DNA of 64,000 bases from Isoetes taiwanensis (Eukaryota; Streptophyta; Lycopodiopsida; Isoetales; Isoetaceae), in assembly GCA_021234155.1 (NCBI GenBank), contig JAJEKV010000014.1, forward strand, positions 20,103,513 to 20,167,512, given 5' to 3'. Of this stretch, positions 18,855-29,646 are shown in pieces; position 1 is the stretch's first letter, and every line of letters starts with the position of its first letter. The notes beneath the pieces were generated by a model. That model had not been told where the DNA came from, did not search any database, and was given only the letters and a program-made list of their open reading frames with translations. The translations under genes were made by a program, and so were the position numbers.

Positions 18855-21800
18855 ATGGCAGGCTCAATCCTCTTTAAGCTGATATGCCTCTTCTTTATTA
18901 TCCAGTGGAAAGGATTTTGTTATACCAACCAGAATTGCTGTGCACATCCACCAGCTATACTTCCTCAGCATGCAGAATTTGTTCAGCACAGTACTGTGTT
19001 CTGGACATATGATAAGATCTCTGAGAGTTGGAGGCTTGTCGATTTTAGCAAGATCCTGAATGCTAATGCCACGTCAAAGATACAAGAGACTGGAAAGGAG
19101 AAAGAAACCACTTATGTTCATCCACAGAAACAGACCACTTTTGTCAGCAACGACCTTATGCTGGAGCCTAATAGCAAAAGAGTATCAATTCTGCGGTTTT
19201 CTGATACATCGCTTTGGTTTACTGGACATAGTGGTGCCATATATGAAAGATTTTGGAATGGAATGCAATGGGTAGTTATCCCCCATGATTTGCCTCCCTC
19301 TGCAGGATGCGCAATAGATCTATACTCTGTCAATCGCACCATACTGGCGCTTTCTGAAGCAGGAATACTTTATCAGGTCCATTTCTCAAAATTCAATAGG
19401 CTGACTGATACAACATTAAATCCAAATGCTCCAGTTTTGAATTTTTTGCGCCTATATAATAGATGTATTAATACGATGTTGTATTCTAACGTATCTTTAG
19501 ATACAGCTTCTAATAGATGGACTCCAATGGATGAGCTGTGATATAAGGTTGAATGAAAATAATGTGAAGCTGCAAAAGTCAGGTGTCCTCTCGACTGATA
19601 ACAGGTTCTTTACTTGGACTTCTGTACATAACATCAATGAAAATCTGCATAATGCCATTCTTAGTTGACTCTACTATGTTCAGGTCCATTTATTTTGTCA
19701 CAAATGATGGACGGCTTTTTCGACTTATCTCCCTGCTTCCTGTCAGGTAAATACTGCTGTTGTTATCATCAGGTCATTTCATTTTCTCATAGGACTGGGA
19801 CATAATTTTGATGACAAAGCAGGTGGATTAACTGTGGCCATCCTCGTGGAGGAGATGTTGCAAACCTTGTTGATACTGGAAATTTGAAGCATAATATCGT
19901 GTTCTGCGTAAGGTACGAAGAATACCTGCAATTTGATGTTTTACTTATGTTCATAATAATTTGAGTGGATGTCTCATCATTATCTGCAGCACTATTGGAG
20001 ACCTCTATGAATATGATCCCAGCGGGAAACCAGCATGGAAACGACATGTAAGAGATGGCTCACCAATTGAAAAATCCCACTTGGCTCCAGTCAGTGGAGT
20101 TGCTCTGCGTGATTTGGCAGGGACAGGAAGTACTTCAATTTTTCTCATTACAAAGGTAAATGATATTTTACAGGAACCACACTTTTATACTCATCTCAAA
20201 GGAAGTTGGTGTTGATACTGTCATAAAGGGATCCAAAAAACGATGCACAAGCCATACATATTGTCAAATTACCATAGTCAGTTCTGCCTGAAACCGAAAA
20301 TGGGAGATCCTTGATAAGAACATTGGATTCCAAAACCATTTTATTATCAGTGATTAAACACCTTTGTGGCAAATATCTAATGTTTTTTCACTGCAAATTT
20401 TAGGATGGCCTCTTAGTAGAAAGAAGGAACGTACAGAGGAAGTGGCACTGGATAATTCATAAGCTCTCTGGCACTTATCGTTTTGGCATGTCCTTTGGGC
20501 TTTTTATGCATGAGGAAAATTCCGCAGTGGCAAATGCTTCTTTATTTTTCACTTCTTTGTCTGGTTATGTATACCAATACAAACTACCAGATCTAAGAGG
20601 TAAAGTATCATGCTTTGAGTTGAAGAAGCATAAAACTTCTACTAAGGAAACGATAATTTGATGTCAATGCATCAGGAAAGATCAGTACCAAGCATGGCCA
20701 CACTCAGCCTGGCTTCTTGTTGGAACATCAAAGTCCAGAAGACTCTGAAGTTCTATATAATGTACCTGGGGTTGCACTAAGCCATAGTAGACTTTTTTTT
20801 GCATTGAGGGATGGCCGTATAGGAGAGCTTCATTTACATGGTCAAGGTGGCGCTAACATAGGTACATTGAGGCCACAGTCATCAAGGAAGCAAGCAGGGC
20901 ATTATGTATGGACTGTTTTAGATGCACCTGAGAGTGAGGGAGGTAATGCAGAGTACTGTACATCCACTCATGGGCCCTCTAACTGCTTAGAAGGAGTTAA
21001 GGAAGAGCCTGGCTGGGCTAGTTCGAAATCAATTTTGGTTGGTAGTTCTACCTTATTGAAACAGAGGCATCGTTTTCAGAAAGATGTCCCAGCTCAAACA
21101 TTTTATATGGATGAGGAGTACTGTAGCTCTCCTCTTTCTTGCATGTGGAATTATTCTTCTGGCACTCTTTTCCATATTAGGACATTGCAATTTGGGAAAT
21201 CTATGTTTTTGATAGGCCAAGATGGCATTGTTGCTGAGCGCTTCTTTAATGGCGAAATGTGGTTATGGCTGAAGCATGAGTTCTCTGCTTCCATGAGTGG
21301 CATATTGGGTGTTTACAATGGAAGTGTATTCATGGTTGACACTGAAGGGTATCTGTACATAAGAGAATGGCATGAAAGTGCTCTTTGGTGGCTTAATTGT
21401 AGTGCCATGGAGGGTGGTGGAAAGGTGGTCTCAGGTGCTCCTTGGGATGGCCTTCTTGGTGAGGCACGCACGATTACTTTAGAGGATGCCCAGCTCTTTG
21501 TTGGAGAAAATGGTCACCTGATGGAGTTCATTGTAAGTGAATTACTGTTATTAAACAGATTTTTCAAGTCTGTAAGTTCTTTCTTTATATGTATGTCTAT
21601 TTCATAAGGTGGCTTTGCGGAATTTTTCGTGGCATGATTGTGGCCATCCACCAGATGTACACGTTTCAGCAATTTTAGACCAAGAAGTACTGCGTTATCG
21701 AGTAGTATTTATTGTAGGTTCTGACAGAAGGCTATACAGCTTCAATCGGGTCACGCGGATGTGGCGTGCCCACTATCAACCATATGATGTCTTGCTTTCA

Positions 21801-22535
21801 AGTTTGCCAGGAGCAACCATCAGGCCAGATTATCACAGCAGCACAGTTGGATCACTATATATCAGGTCTGAGTCTGGCAATCTTTTGGAGCTTCACTTTA
21901 ATCTTGCGCATGGATGGAGCTGGTTAAATCATGGCCTTCCTGAAAGTGAAGTTGGAGTTGCTACAGCCCCAGGTCCATGCTTTCAGGGCAACCGCATTTT
22001 TGTAATCGGGACTAATGGTAAAGTGTATAGTAGGCATTTTCATGAGAGCAAATGGAAGTGGAAGTGTCATGGCTACCCACTCTCAAACATTCCTTCCCAC
22101 GATGCATCAATTTTCCTAGTAGAAGACAAGCCAAAAAAACTTGACCTTGATCTGTTTCTCTCATTTCGTGGCGTCTGCAACTCAATGGTATCTACTTTTT
22201 GAATCTTCTGTGCATAGTACATTGCTATCGATTTCTCACATGTATGCTGGTTGTATTCAGGTTGCTGCTGTTCGCCCTGTTGCTTTCACCAAAGGCTCAG
22301 TTATATTTGTGTTAAAGGATGGTCGGGTATGTTATTGTGCTGCTAACAATCAGCTGCATAGCTAAACCCCTGTAATGCAACATATTTGAAAGTCTCGTTG
22401 CTTTTTCTGCAGCTGGCGAACTTGAAGCAAGCGGATGAAGATAACTGGAAATGGGATTCCATCATGGATACTCCTACATGCTCATGCCACTCAAGTTACT
22501 GGATAAGTCAAATAGTTAAGCAAAAAGCAGAATAG
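18855..22535 (+). CDS. Secreted beta-propeller-like (tectonin-type repeat) protein, ten exons
   Basis: A complete model keeps one frame across ten GT-AG exons: 18,855-19,376, 19,501-19,604, 19,684-19,746, 19,823-19,912, 19,990-20,155, 20,404-20,599, 20,676-21,532, 21,609-22,187, 22,261-22,326 and 22,413-22,535. It gives about 921 residues. Residues 1-24 (MAGSILFKLICLFFIIQWKG) look like a signal peptide or anchor, so it should enter the secretory pathway. Repeating blades show a G-x-[LIV]-[YF]-E-R followed by a W-x-W pattern: GAIYERFWNGMQWV (about 124-137), GRLFRL, GDLYEYD, GIVAERFFNGEMWLW, GYLYIREW, GNLLELHF and GKVYSRHF...WKWKCHG. Such repeats form six- or seven-bladed propellers that often bind sugars or proteins. 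I know similar plant proteins without an assigned role. The donor of exon 1 (CAG/GTCCAT) and the end of exon 8 are the least certain. Confidence 0.8.
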
Positions 22536-23159
22536 CAAAGTATTAAACAGGAAATATAACCACCACAACTTGGGATAAGATCCCAGAACTAGTCATAGAA
22601 AATATTGTGCAGACAGAAGAGACTTAGGATATGGTAGGGTCATGCCTTGTTAAGAGCTCAACTTGTCTTTACACTGGCATAACCATGTAAAAATTGAGAT
22701 TCTAGTAATCAGTTTCTCTTAAGAAAATGAAAAAAGTTGTCTCCAACTTCTCAGTCCTTACTCACCAATTATGAAATTGCGCTATGGGCAGCCATTGTTT
22801 TGGCATCTTTTAGGAAAGATTTAGCATTGATAGGCCTGCCCGGTTATAACTATCAACTGCTTAAGTGCTGTAGATCATGTAGCCTAATTATCAACCTAAT
22901 ACCACATATGATGGCGTACCAATTGGCAAAATCCGATGGGACATATAACGGCCAGACACTAGACCTTCATGTGATTCAACTCCTTTGTCATAATGCTAAA
23001 CTACTGTAGTAAACTTATGTAAAAAAGATGGATCCAAAAATCAAGTAAAAATTCTCTTTTAAAAACACAAGTATTTTCTCCTTTTGAATTAAATTTAAGA
23101 ATCAAGAAATTCTGGTTAAACTGCCACTTGTAAAGAATGCGAATAATCGATGAGAGATG
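22536..23159. other. Convergent intergenic region, no gene recognised
   Basis: This 624 bp separates the 3' ends of the propeller gene (+) and the FAD4 gene (-). It must hold both 3' UTRs. No strong polyadenylation signal pair or repeat was identified. Confidence 0.5.
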
Positions 23160-24161
23160 CTAAAGGGCGGTATCAGATTCGGCATCATTTTGAAAGTAAG
23201 GTTCTTCAGCCAGCCATTCATGTGAAGTTTCAGACCAACACCGAGGCTTGATTCCGGTAGACTGATAAATGTAGTTCTCAAGCCACCGGAAAACGCCAGC
23301 ATTGTCTAACAAATCATTCCACATTCCCGAAACAATGCAATAATTGCAGTCATAAGGTGGGCTGTGGTGCTGCCCATGCATTTTTCTGGGCACTAACAAA
23401 CCTAAATCCTGCAAATACACCACCCAAAGGGGCAATTGGCTCCTCTTACTATGTGCCCAAGCATGGAATTGCTGGCTAAAAACTACACAGGCAATGAAAA
23501 TCCCTAAGAAAGCATTGAATTGGGTATTTTCCGGTCCCCATATCCAAATTGGCAGCAGAAACAGAGATGCTGGCCTTGCCAAAGCGTGCAAGTTATTTGC
23601 AAACTGGCGTTGTGTTATTGTCCATGGACGCTTGTGATGGCCTTGAAAGGCATCGATTTGGGGACCAAAAAGGGGAGTTTTTGCACTACCGTAGTTATCA
23701 ATCCCCCAGTGATAAATTCCCGTTCCCAGATCAGCTAGGATGTATCCACCCAGGGCTGAAACAGACCCAAAAATTAAATCTTCTGTAGAACCAGCAGCAG
23801 CAGCCCCTTTGGCAAGAATTAAGCCGATTGAGGCAGAGCCCATTAGAACCCAAAATCTGTGCTGTGGGGTAGAATAGAGTTGGGTATCCGTGGTGCCCAT
23901 TTCTGCTGTCTGATCCAAGGTTGAGATTGCGAGGCGCTCAGCAGAAGGATTGACATGGCACAAAAAATTTCGATGTGATCGGGAGCAAGAGAATATGAAG
24001 ATTTTACGGGTAATCGGGAACGAGGGGAGAATGCAAGGCTTCAGAATCGGAGAAACCTGCATAGCTCTGCCTCTTCGGGCGCTTGGTGCGGTTCTGCTCC
24101 GAAAAATGGTCTCATTCTTGTGTTCAAATAGAGCGGTTAACGTGTCCCATATCCTTGCCAC
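23160..24161 (-). CDS. FAD4: Plastid fatty acid desaturase 4-type (FAD4/TMEM189 family)
   Basis: This intronless 333-residue frame carries a Ser/Arg-rich N-terminal region of about 90 residues, expected to be a chloroplast transit peptide. Met34 is an alternative start, giving a more typical length. The lipid desaturase domain shows the family histidines: GTGIYHWGIDNYG (His151), AFQGHHKRPWTIT (His175, His176), QQFHAWAH (His233, His237) and KMHGQHHSPPYDCNYC (His262, His265, His266). Hydrophobic stretches at about 104-122, 128-146 and 212-230 are membrane segments. In Arabidopsis FAD4 introduces the trans-3 double bond of 16:1 in chloroplast phosphatidylglycerol. The substrate here is inferred from family membership. 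It is convergent with the propeller gene, and nothing is broken. Confidence 0.92.
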   Translation of the reverse strand: MARIWDTLTALFEHKNETIFRSRTAPSARRGRAMQVSPILKPCILPSFPITRKIFIFSCSRSHRNFLCHVNPSAERLAISTLDQTAEMGTTDTQLYSTPQHRFWVLMGSASIGLILAKGAAAAGSTEDLIFGSVSALGGYILADLGTGIYHWGIDNYGSAKTPLFGPQIDAFQGHHKRPWTITQRQFANNLHALARPASLFLLPIWIWGPENTQFNAFLGIFIACVVFSQQFHAWAHSKRSQLPLWVVYLQDLGLLVPRKMHGQHHSPPYDCNYCIVSGMWNDLLDNAGVFRWLENYIYQSTGIKPRCWSETSHEWLAEEPYFQNDAESDTAL

Positions 24162-26129
24162 TTATGGACATGCTCAAATTTGAGACTTATGGCCCTAGAT
24201 CCTTTGCTTGGGCAACCACATAATTTGCCTATCCAAAGCGGAAGACAACGCAATGCAATTTTACCTAGAATCCAAGAGAAAGTGAAATGCAAAGATCTCT
24301 CGGTTGTGGAAATGCCCACGATGCCATGCAAACTTTTCTCCACGTTAGCATTGCAAAGTGCTCCTCTCATTTTTGGCTTCCTTACGTGATTTCACCATTG
24401 TAAAGAAGATTTGGTTGAAATTACTAGGATATTAGGGGAGGGTGCCCTTCTTCCGCCCAACGCCCATTTTTCGCCCATTTTTTGCCCTTCCTTTGCCCAC
24501 CCTTTGACCCTTTTACACCCACCTGTTTCCTCCATCTGGATCTCCGACGCTTGGCGACAGCCTTGCACTTTGCGCATACCATAAGGCATGTCCTTCCCTT
24601 AAGGGTTGGGGACTACTCCCATGCATTACATTCCATTCACACAGGTTGTCATATGCCATGGAATCAAAGAACATTACAGTCCTTCCTCCCACACAGAAAG
24701 CCAACACAGATTTTCCTTTAAGGAGTCTAAACAGCAAAAATAACAACTTCTCGACAAATTAATGGCACACAAATCAACAACAGGTGTTTTGAGACGACAC
24801 TTCTTCGTTCCCACAACCCCGGCAACAACTTGGGTGTCGCAGAAGCTGAATAGCTTCTCAAACTAAAACAGACATTCATAAGGTTTCATCAACATCAACA
24901 TGCCCCAAGGCGATCTTTCTAGCCAGAAGCAAGCACAAACCAACAAAATCCAAGCCACCATAATTTGGCTTCTTACCTAAAGACAAGAAGCAATAAACAA
25001 ATCCGGAAGGAAGCAGAGCCAAATGACGAGCGATTGCATTGCACCATCAAGAGCTTATCCCCAGCTTCATAGCAAGGCAACTGCTGCTCTCCATATACAC
25101 CGTGCCAAATGCAAACCTTTCAAATCCAACATGCCTACCCACACCATCGAAACAAGGAAACAAAGAAGTAGCCCTAAAATCTAGCACACAAGATTGGTCA
25201 AACTCTCCCTTCCTTATGTATTCTCATACGATTAATTTTGTACAATTCGTTTCATATTGCAGGAGCGTACTCTCGGAATGGTTGGGACTATGATTTGTAT
25301 GGTATCATATTTAAAAGCGTATTTTTGGATCGCTTTGAGCTGCTTGTTTGTTTAGAAATCCCAAGTTTCTATTTAAGGGTGTTTCTTTTTGCTAGTTTAT
25401 AGGGTTTTTTGCAATGGTGTGAAAAAGAAAATGGATGTTGCTAATTACAGCATGCGCTGGAGTGGAGCGACTGGTCTGTTATCATGCCGCGAATGTCAAC
25501 CTGGTTTGCTAAAGCTCACCACAGAGCTTTATGCTGCAGCAGATTTGGTTTTAGGCACTTTTAGAGCTTCAAGATTTTGGGCTTATAGCATCCTTTTCGT
25601 GATTTTGGAGTTGGATTCTTTTGAAACTCTGTATTCAATCGCTTATAGCGTTGTTTTGGATGATTTTCTGTCAATTCTATCATCCTTTTCCATGATTTTG
25701 CAGTTGGGTTCTTTCGAAATTTGTATCAGAGATGGTTTAGCATTATTTTTCACTTTTCATATGCTAGCCTGCAGATGATTTTTAAGTTGTGATAGGAAGC
25801 TGTGATGCTTCAAGGCTTTGCATTGTAAATATATGATGACAATAATCTGATATTTAGGTTGTGATAGCAAGCTATGATGCTTCAAAGCTTTGGGTTGTAA
25901 ATATCTGATGATACGTATTTGGATCCATTGGTTTTTGTGGATTTAGTTTGCACCATTGAAAGTTTCGTTGGGGTTAAGGACAAAATCATTTGAGGCCCTT
26001 GATATGGCACAATGGAGAGAATATTCTGCCCATCAATGGCCCATATTTGAATATCACCAAAGAACCTTCCAAATCATATGTTATAGACATACCTTAACCT
26101 TGAATATGTTCTTAACGTTATAAGAACAT
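24162..26129. other. FAD4 upstream region and gene-free DNA
   Basis: No supported gene. A run of TTTGCCC-type phrases lies at 24,440-24,510. At 25,590-25,725 a GATTTTGGAGTTGGATTCTTTTGAAA-like phrase is repeated once. A 72 bp tandem duplication follows and is listed separately. The longest frame (25,389-25,778) has no recognisable domain. Confidence 0.5.
25786..25912. repeat. 72 bp tandem duplication
   Basis: Two adjacent copies begin at 25,786 and 25,858. They share GTTGTGATAG, TGATGCTTCAA, GGTTGTAAATAT-like and CTGATGAT segments, with about 15% divergence. Confidence 0.75.
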
Positions 26130-26149
26130 CTAGGCTAAAATGCAAAAGG

Positions 26150-27290
26150 CCATTAGGGGAAGGAAGGAAGGAAGGAAGAGACTTTTAACGTCCACAGCCC
26201 AATCAGGCTATGGGACCAGAACAAACAAAGGGGGCGGAAGCCCCACCAGAACCGTGGGCCAAAGCCCAAGCAAAAACCAATCAAAACATGGGGACGAAGC
26301 CCCGTTACAACAAAACATGGGGACAAAGCCCCGTTATCACTCAAAACCCAGGGCTAGACCAAGACTGCCCAGGGATCAGTTGGCCATTGATCCCTAATGA
26401 TAGCTCGACCGCCTCATACTTTGCCCATTTACTGCTGCAGCGGGCCTCCGCGGACCGGCACAATTCCTCTTTCCGTCGCGAGCCGCACCGAGTCAAATCT
26501 TCTGACCGAAGGTGGTCCCCTTCAAATGATTGCCATGTCGCAAGACGTGCAGCCTGGAAAGAGCATTTTGAAAGCAAACCAAGAGATGGCGGGGGCGGTC
26601 GGGACGTGCTGCTCCCACCCGCTGTACTGAAAGGATGCCGTCGGCATGGATGTGCATCTCCTGAGCAAAAAAAGAGGCCGCCTGCTCTGTGGGGGTCAAA
26701 TCACCCGTCTCCGCAAGGCCCACAATGCACAGAGAAAGGGCCGGTGAGTGAGCTGTGGCCGTACCAGCATCGGGGAGCGGGACCTACCGACGCGGGGTGG
26801 GGCGGCAAATCCCTCGGAGGACCTGCAAGACATGGAGATTGTGTCGCCGGGTCATGCACCACTCGCCCGCGGAATGGGAGGGCCCTCAGAGGCCGCCGGG
26901 TGACCCACCATCGAACTGGCGGGCCGCGTGCCCCACGCAGGTGAAAGCGGCAATTCTAGTAATCGGACCCGGCCGCCGCTGGCAATCGGGCGCACGCCTC
27001 GGTGAGAGTGGCAGTGGCACGGACCGTGTGGATCCCATCAAGTACCCCCGGAGGCAAGCACTGGAGCTGAGCATCAAGGATGTCCAAAGTCGCAGCTAAA
27101 GAGGTGCGGGGACCGGTGGTGTAAGAGGGGTGGGGCCCAAATGATGGGGGCTGTCCAGAAGGTAGGGGCAATCGTGGGGTCATAGGGGGGCGGGACCGGG
27201 CTCAGCAAATCCGAATGAAATTCTTCTCCTTACGGGTCTCCCGGGCCATACGTTTGATCTTACGGGCCATGCTGAGAACAAGGCAACGTT
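26150..27290 (-). pseudogene. GC-rich relic, probably LINE ORF1-like
   Basis: This stretch is much more GC-rich than its surroundings. On the minus strand a start near 27,270 (MARKIKRMARETRKEKNF) leads, through frameshifts, to SLAATLDILDAQ. It then reaches RPRHLLVCFQNALSRLHVLR followed by LKGTTF, which resembles the RRM/C-terminal part of L1-type ORF1 proteins. It ends in a segment with repeated GGGGCTTCGTCCCC-like hairpins (26,225-26,340) and a (TTCC)n tract at 26,155-26,180. No endonuclease or RT follows. The assignment is tentative. Confidence 0.35.
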
Positions 27291-27653
27291 AAAGGGTGCC
27301 AAGGTTGGACAGGTCTCTGGTTGCCTAGAAGGTGCTTAGAATCCAATTTGGGGACTCAGAAAGGCAGGCAGAGCACCTTTTGGGCGTTTGGGGTTTTCGG
27401 GGCTAGAGAGAGATTGTAAACCCTTCTTTCATCCACTTCCCTTCAATGGCCTAGTTCTTGCCCCCACTTTTTACCCTTTGATAGCTCATTTTTGCCCTTT
27501 AATAGCCTACCTTTGCCCTTTAATAGCCCACTTTAAGAACTATTAAAAATTGAGCTAAATGCATGGTCTATTGATGGGCACTTGTTGGTCCAATGAAGAT
27601 CAATTGTGAGTATTTAGTGGTCCATTGAAGGGCTTTTGGTGGTCCATTGAACG
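27291..27653. other. No gene recognised
   Basis: Phrases such as TTGCCCTTTAATAGCC and TGGTCCATTGAAG recur loosely. The stretch ends at the TRIM target duplication GAACG (27,649-27,653). Confidence 0.5.
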
Positions 27654-27811
27654 TATAACGGGCCCATGGTAGACCGTTCGAGTATTAGAACCTTGAATGT
27701 GCCTGTGGGGCGTTCCCGAGACACTGGCATAAATGGGTAGAAGCGACTACTCATAAATGTCTAGACGGTTTTGCCTAGTTGGTTAAGGGCATGTCGATTA
27801 GGAACGTCACA

Positions 27812-27826
27812 GTTAGTATCAGAGCA
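27812..27826 (+). other. TRIM primer-binding site (initiator tRNA-Met type)
   Basis: GTTAGTATCAGAGCA starts at the first base after the left terminal repeat and contains the ten-base core GTATCAGAGC of the common plant Met PBS. Confidence 0.8.
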
Positions 27827-27941
27827 GGTCTCGAGTTCGAGTCTCCATGAGTGCCTATATGCATGGGTAATTTGCAAAGACTTGGTAATCATTGTGACAT
27901 AGACATGGTATAGCCTTGGATGCTCGAGGACGAGCATAGTT

Positions 27942-27955
27942 CTAGTGGGAGAGAC
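27942..27955 (+). other. TRIM polypurine tract
   Basis: CTAGTGGGAGAGAC lies immediately before the TG of the right terminal repeat, the expected plus-strand priming site. Confidence 0.7.
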
Positions 27956-28113
27956 TGTAACGGGCCCATGGTAGACCGCTCGAGTATTCGAACCTTGAAT
28001 GTGCCTGTGGGGCATTCCCGAGACACCGGCATAAATGGGTAGAAGCGACTACTCATAAACGTCTAGATGGGTTTGCCCAGTTGGTTAAGGGCATGTCGGT
28101 TAGGAACGTTACA

Positions 28114-28608
28114 GAACGGCATTTGTGGGTCTATTGGCGTCAAAATTACCATACAACTTAAAATCTTTATAGTAACCTTCCAATTTGTCGAAACGACTCA
28201 TGCTTAGTATTAATTGAAAGCTAAATTTTGAAATTTCATAATGTTATTTTAAAATAGGAGATTAAAAAAAAATAAACCCATCATAATAAAGTTTTTTCGC
28301 TTAAGTGGGCGGTTTATGGGCATCCTCCCCTACAAGGGTTGCATGCACATATAAATACAATATGTTCCAACAAACTACTTGGTTGGTACTCATCAACACT
28401 TAAATAATATAAATATCCATATAAATAAGGATTAATAAAAAAACTTAGTAAAGCGATGGAACGACGGTTTACACATTTGGCCAATCGCATTGGTTTAATT
28501 ACATCAGAAACAATGAACACGGCAATAAGTTGATAAGTCTCAACGAAAAATATATAAATTGGAATAATGATCAGATTGAATCTACTGAGAAACAAAATAG
28601 ATATGCAA
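28114..28608. other. 3' side of the SMR gene, no other gene
   Basis: AT-rich sequence follows the TRIM. It contains the presumed 3' UTR of the SMR gene. The long antisense-frame ORF here (minus, 28,314-28,814) overlaps the SMR frame and shows no domain. Confidence 0.45.
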
Positions 28609-28857
28609 TTAATTGCATTTCCTAGACAGGATGTGCTGCTGCAGGAAGAATTCCTCCAGATCAGCAGGGTTGAGAAAGAAGTAGACAGGGCGAATTTTGG
28701 TGTGGGCTTTGAAAGGGCGGGGCTTCCGAGGAGCTGGAGGGCATACAAAAATAGCAATCTGGGTCTTGGCAAGCCTGGGCATGCTGTAGGCATGGCCATG
28801 AATCGGCCCAACACTTTTGGATTTCATTCTAGCCTCATCCACAGAAGAAGGAGCCAT
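28609..28857 (-). CDS. SIAMESE-related (SMR) cyclin-dependent kinase inhibitor
   Basis: This 82-residue intronless frame starts at MAPSSVDEARMKSKS. The same frame is open 17 codons further upstream, but the start at 28,857 gives the usual small, Ser/Lys-rich N-terminus. The diagnostic CPPAPRKPRP motif lies at residues 39-48. The C-terminus, FFLNPADLEEFF (60-71), matches the conserved F-F-x-x-P-x-D-L-E-x-F-F signature. Lengths of about 80-130 residues are normal. SMR proteins bind CDK-cyclin complexes in the nucleus and promote cell-cycle arrest and endoreduplication, often under stress or hormone control. Which subgroup it belongs to cannot be told. It is intact. Confidence 0.85.
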   Translation of the reverse strand: MAPSSVDEARMKSKSVGPIHGHAYSMPRLAKTQIAIFVCPPAPRKPRPFKAHTKIRPVYFFLNPADLEEFFLQQHILSRKCN

Positions 28858-29344
28858 TTGACGGACACCCAGATATTTGAATAGAAAAAAACTATGATTC
28901 TCATGCATGCAATTTGCAAATCAGATGTTAACTTGGAACCACTGTTATGATCTAACCACTCTTTTGTTCGAGGTAACACTATTTTTGGGTCAGGATAACC
29001 ACGTAATGAACTGAGCGCGGGACTGTGTTTTAGTATACTGATCTTTGAATAGAGCTTGCAATCGACTCTTTGAACTGTTTAATCTGGTTCAAACACCATT
29101 GGAATCGCCTTGCCAGCCCCTAAAAGCCTCATTCTATTAAGAGAGCAGGAGATTTGAGCACTGATCAAGCAAGATCAGTGAAAAAACATATATGCAGAAA
29201 CCGTTGTCTTTGAGCTTGAAACTGAGCAGCACTGGTTAATCTGGACATGTGTTCGAGTTAACCACATCCCATAGTAGATTTACGGCCATCCAAAGGACAA
29301 TCTCCCAGCAGTCTCTGATCCCCTCACTGTTTGGTGCTGCTACC
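28858..29344 (-). other. SMR upstream region
   Basis: This should contain the SMR promoter and leader, reading toward lower coordinates. No TATA box or named element could be assigned, and no second gene is seen. Confidence 0.4.
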
Positions 29345-29646
29345 GACTCCTTAAATTGACTAGAGCAGCCGAGGAGTATTTGCTTGGGCGAATCCTCTAG
29401 GCCATAGGAGGATTCACTTGGCCTAATCCTGAGAATGTATCTGGTGAATCCTCCAATCTAATCGGCCCAGAATTCTCTACAACAGAAAAGCGCAATCAAG
29501 AGATGCAGCAGGCCTAAAAACTGACATATGCGTCGAGGAGGATTCGCTTGAGTGAATCCTCCATGCGAAGGTGGATTTGCTTGGGTGAATCCTGAGGATT
29601 TGCTTGAGTGAATTCTCCTTGGCTGCTCTAGTCAATTTTGGGAGCC
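29345..29646. mobile_element. MITE-like hairpin, about 300 bp
   Basis: The left end GACTCCTTAAATTGACTAG and its continuation AGCAGCCGAGGAG pair with the reverse complement of the right end, over about 45 bp with few mismatches. The inside is made of repeats of GGATTYGCTTGRGTGAATCC, itself self-complementary (near 29,380, 29,410, 29,545, 29,575 and 29,600). No coding region. A target duplication was not identified with confidence. Confidence 0.75.

Larger units (their letters stand above)
27654..28113 (+). mobile_element. TRIM (miniature LTR retrotransposon), 460 bp with GAACG target duplication
   Basis: Two 158 bp direct repeats (27,654-27,811 and 27,956-28,113) flank 144 bp. The repeat ends are inverted: TGTAACG at the start (mutated to TATAACG in the left copy) and CGTTACA at the end. 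GAACG flanks the element on both sides (27,649-27,653 and 28,114-28,118). Directly after the left repeat comes TTAGTATCAGAGC, close to the plant initiator-Met primer-binding site TGGTATCAGAGC. A purine-rich AGTGGGAGAGAC precedes the right repeat. No coding capacity exists, so it depends on other elements. The two repeats differ at about ten positions. Confidence 0.93.

Noticed and set aside
25389-25778. 130-codon plus-strand ORF
   Set aside because: It is built partly from repeated phrases and hydrophobic chance frames, with no homology or splice support.
26210-26944. Long plus-strand ORF of 244 codons
   Set aside because: High GC removes stop codons by chance. The composition (Arg/Pro/Gly-rich) and lack of domains argue against a gene; the minus strand gives better, though weak, similarity.
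27765-27850. tRNA-derived SINE (A-box-like GCCTAGTTGGTT and B-box-like GAGTTCGAGTCTCC)
   Set aside because: The segment spans the end of the left terminal repeat and the start of the internal region of a complete TRIM with target duplication. The box-like words are explained by that structure.
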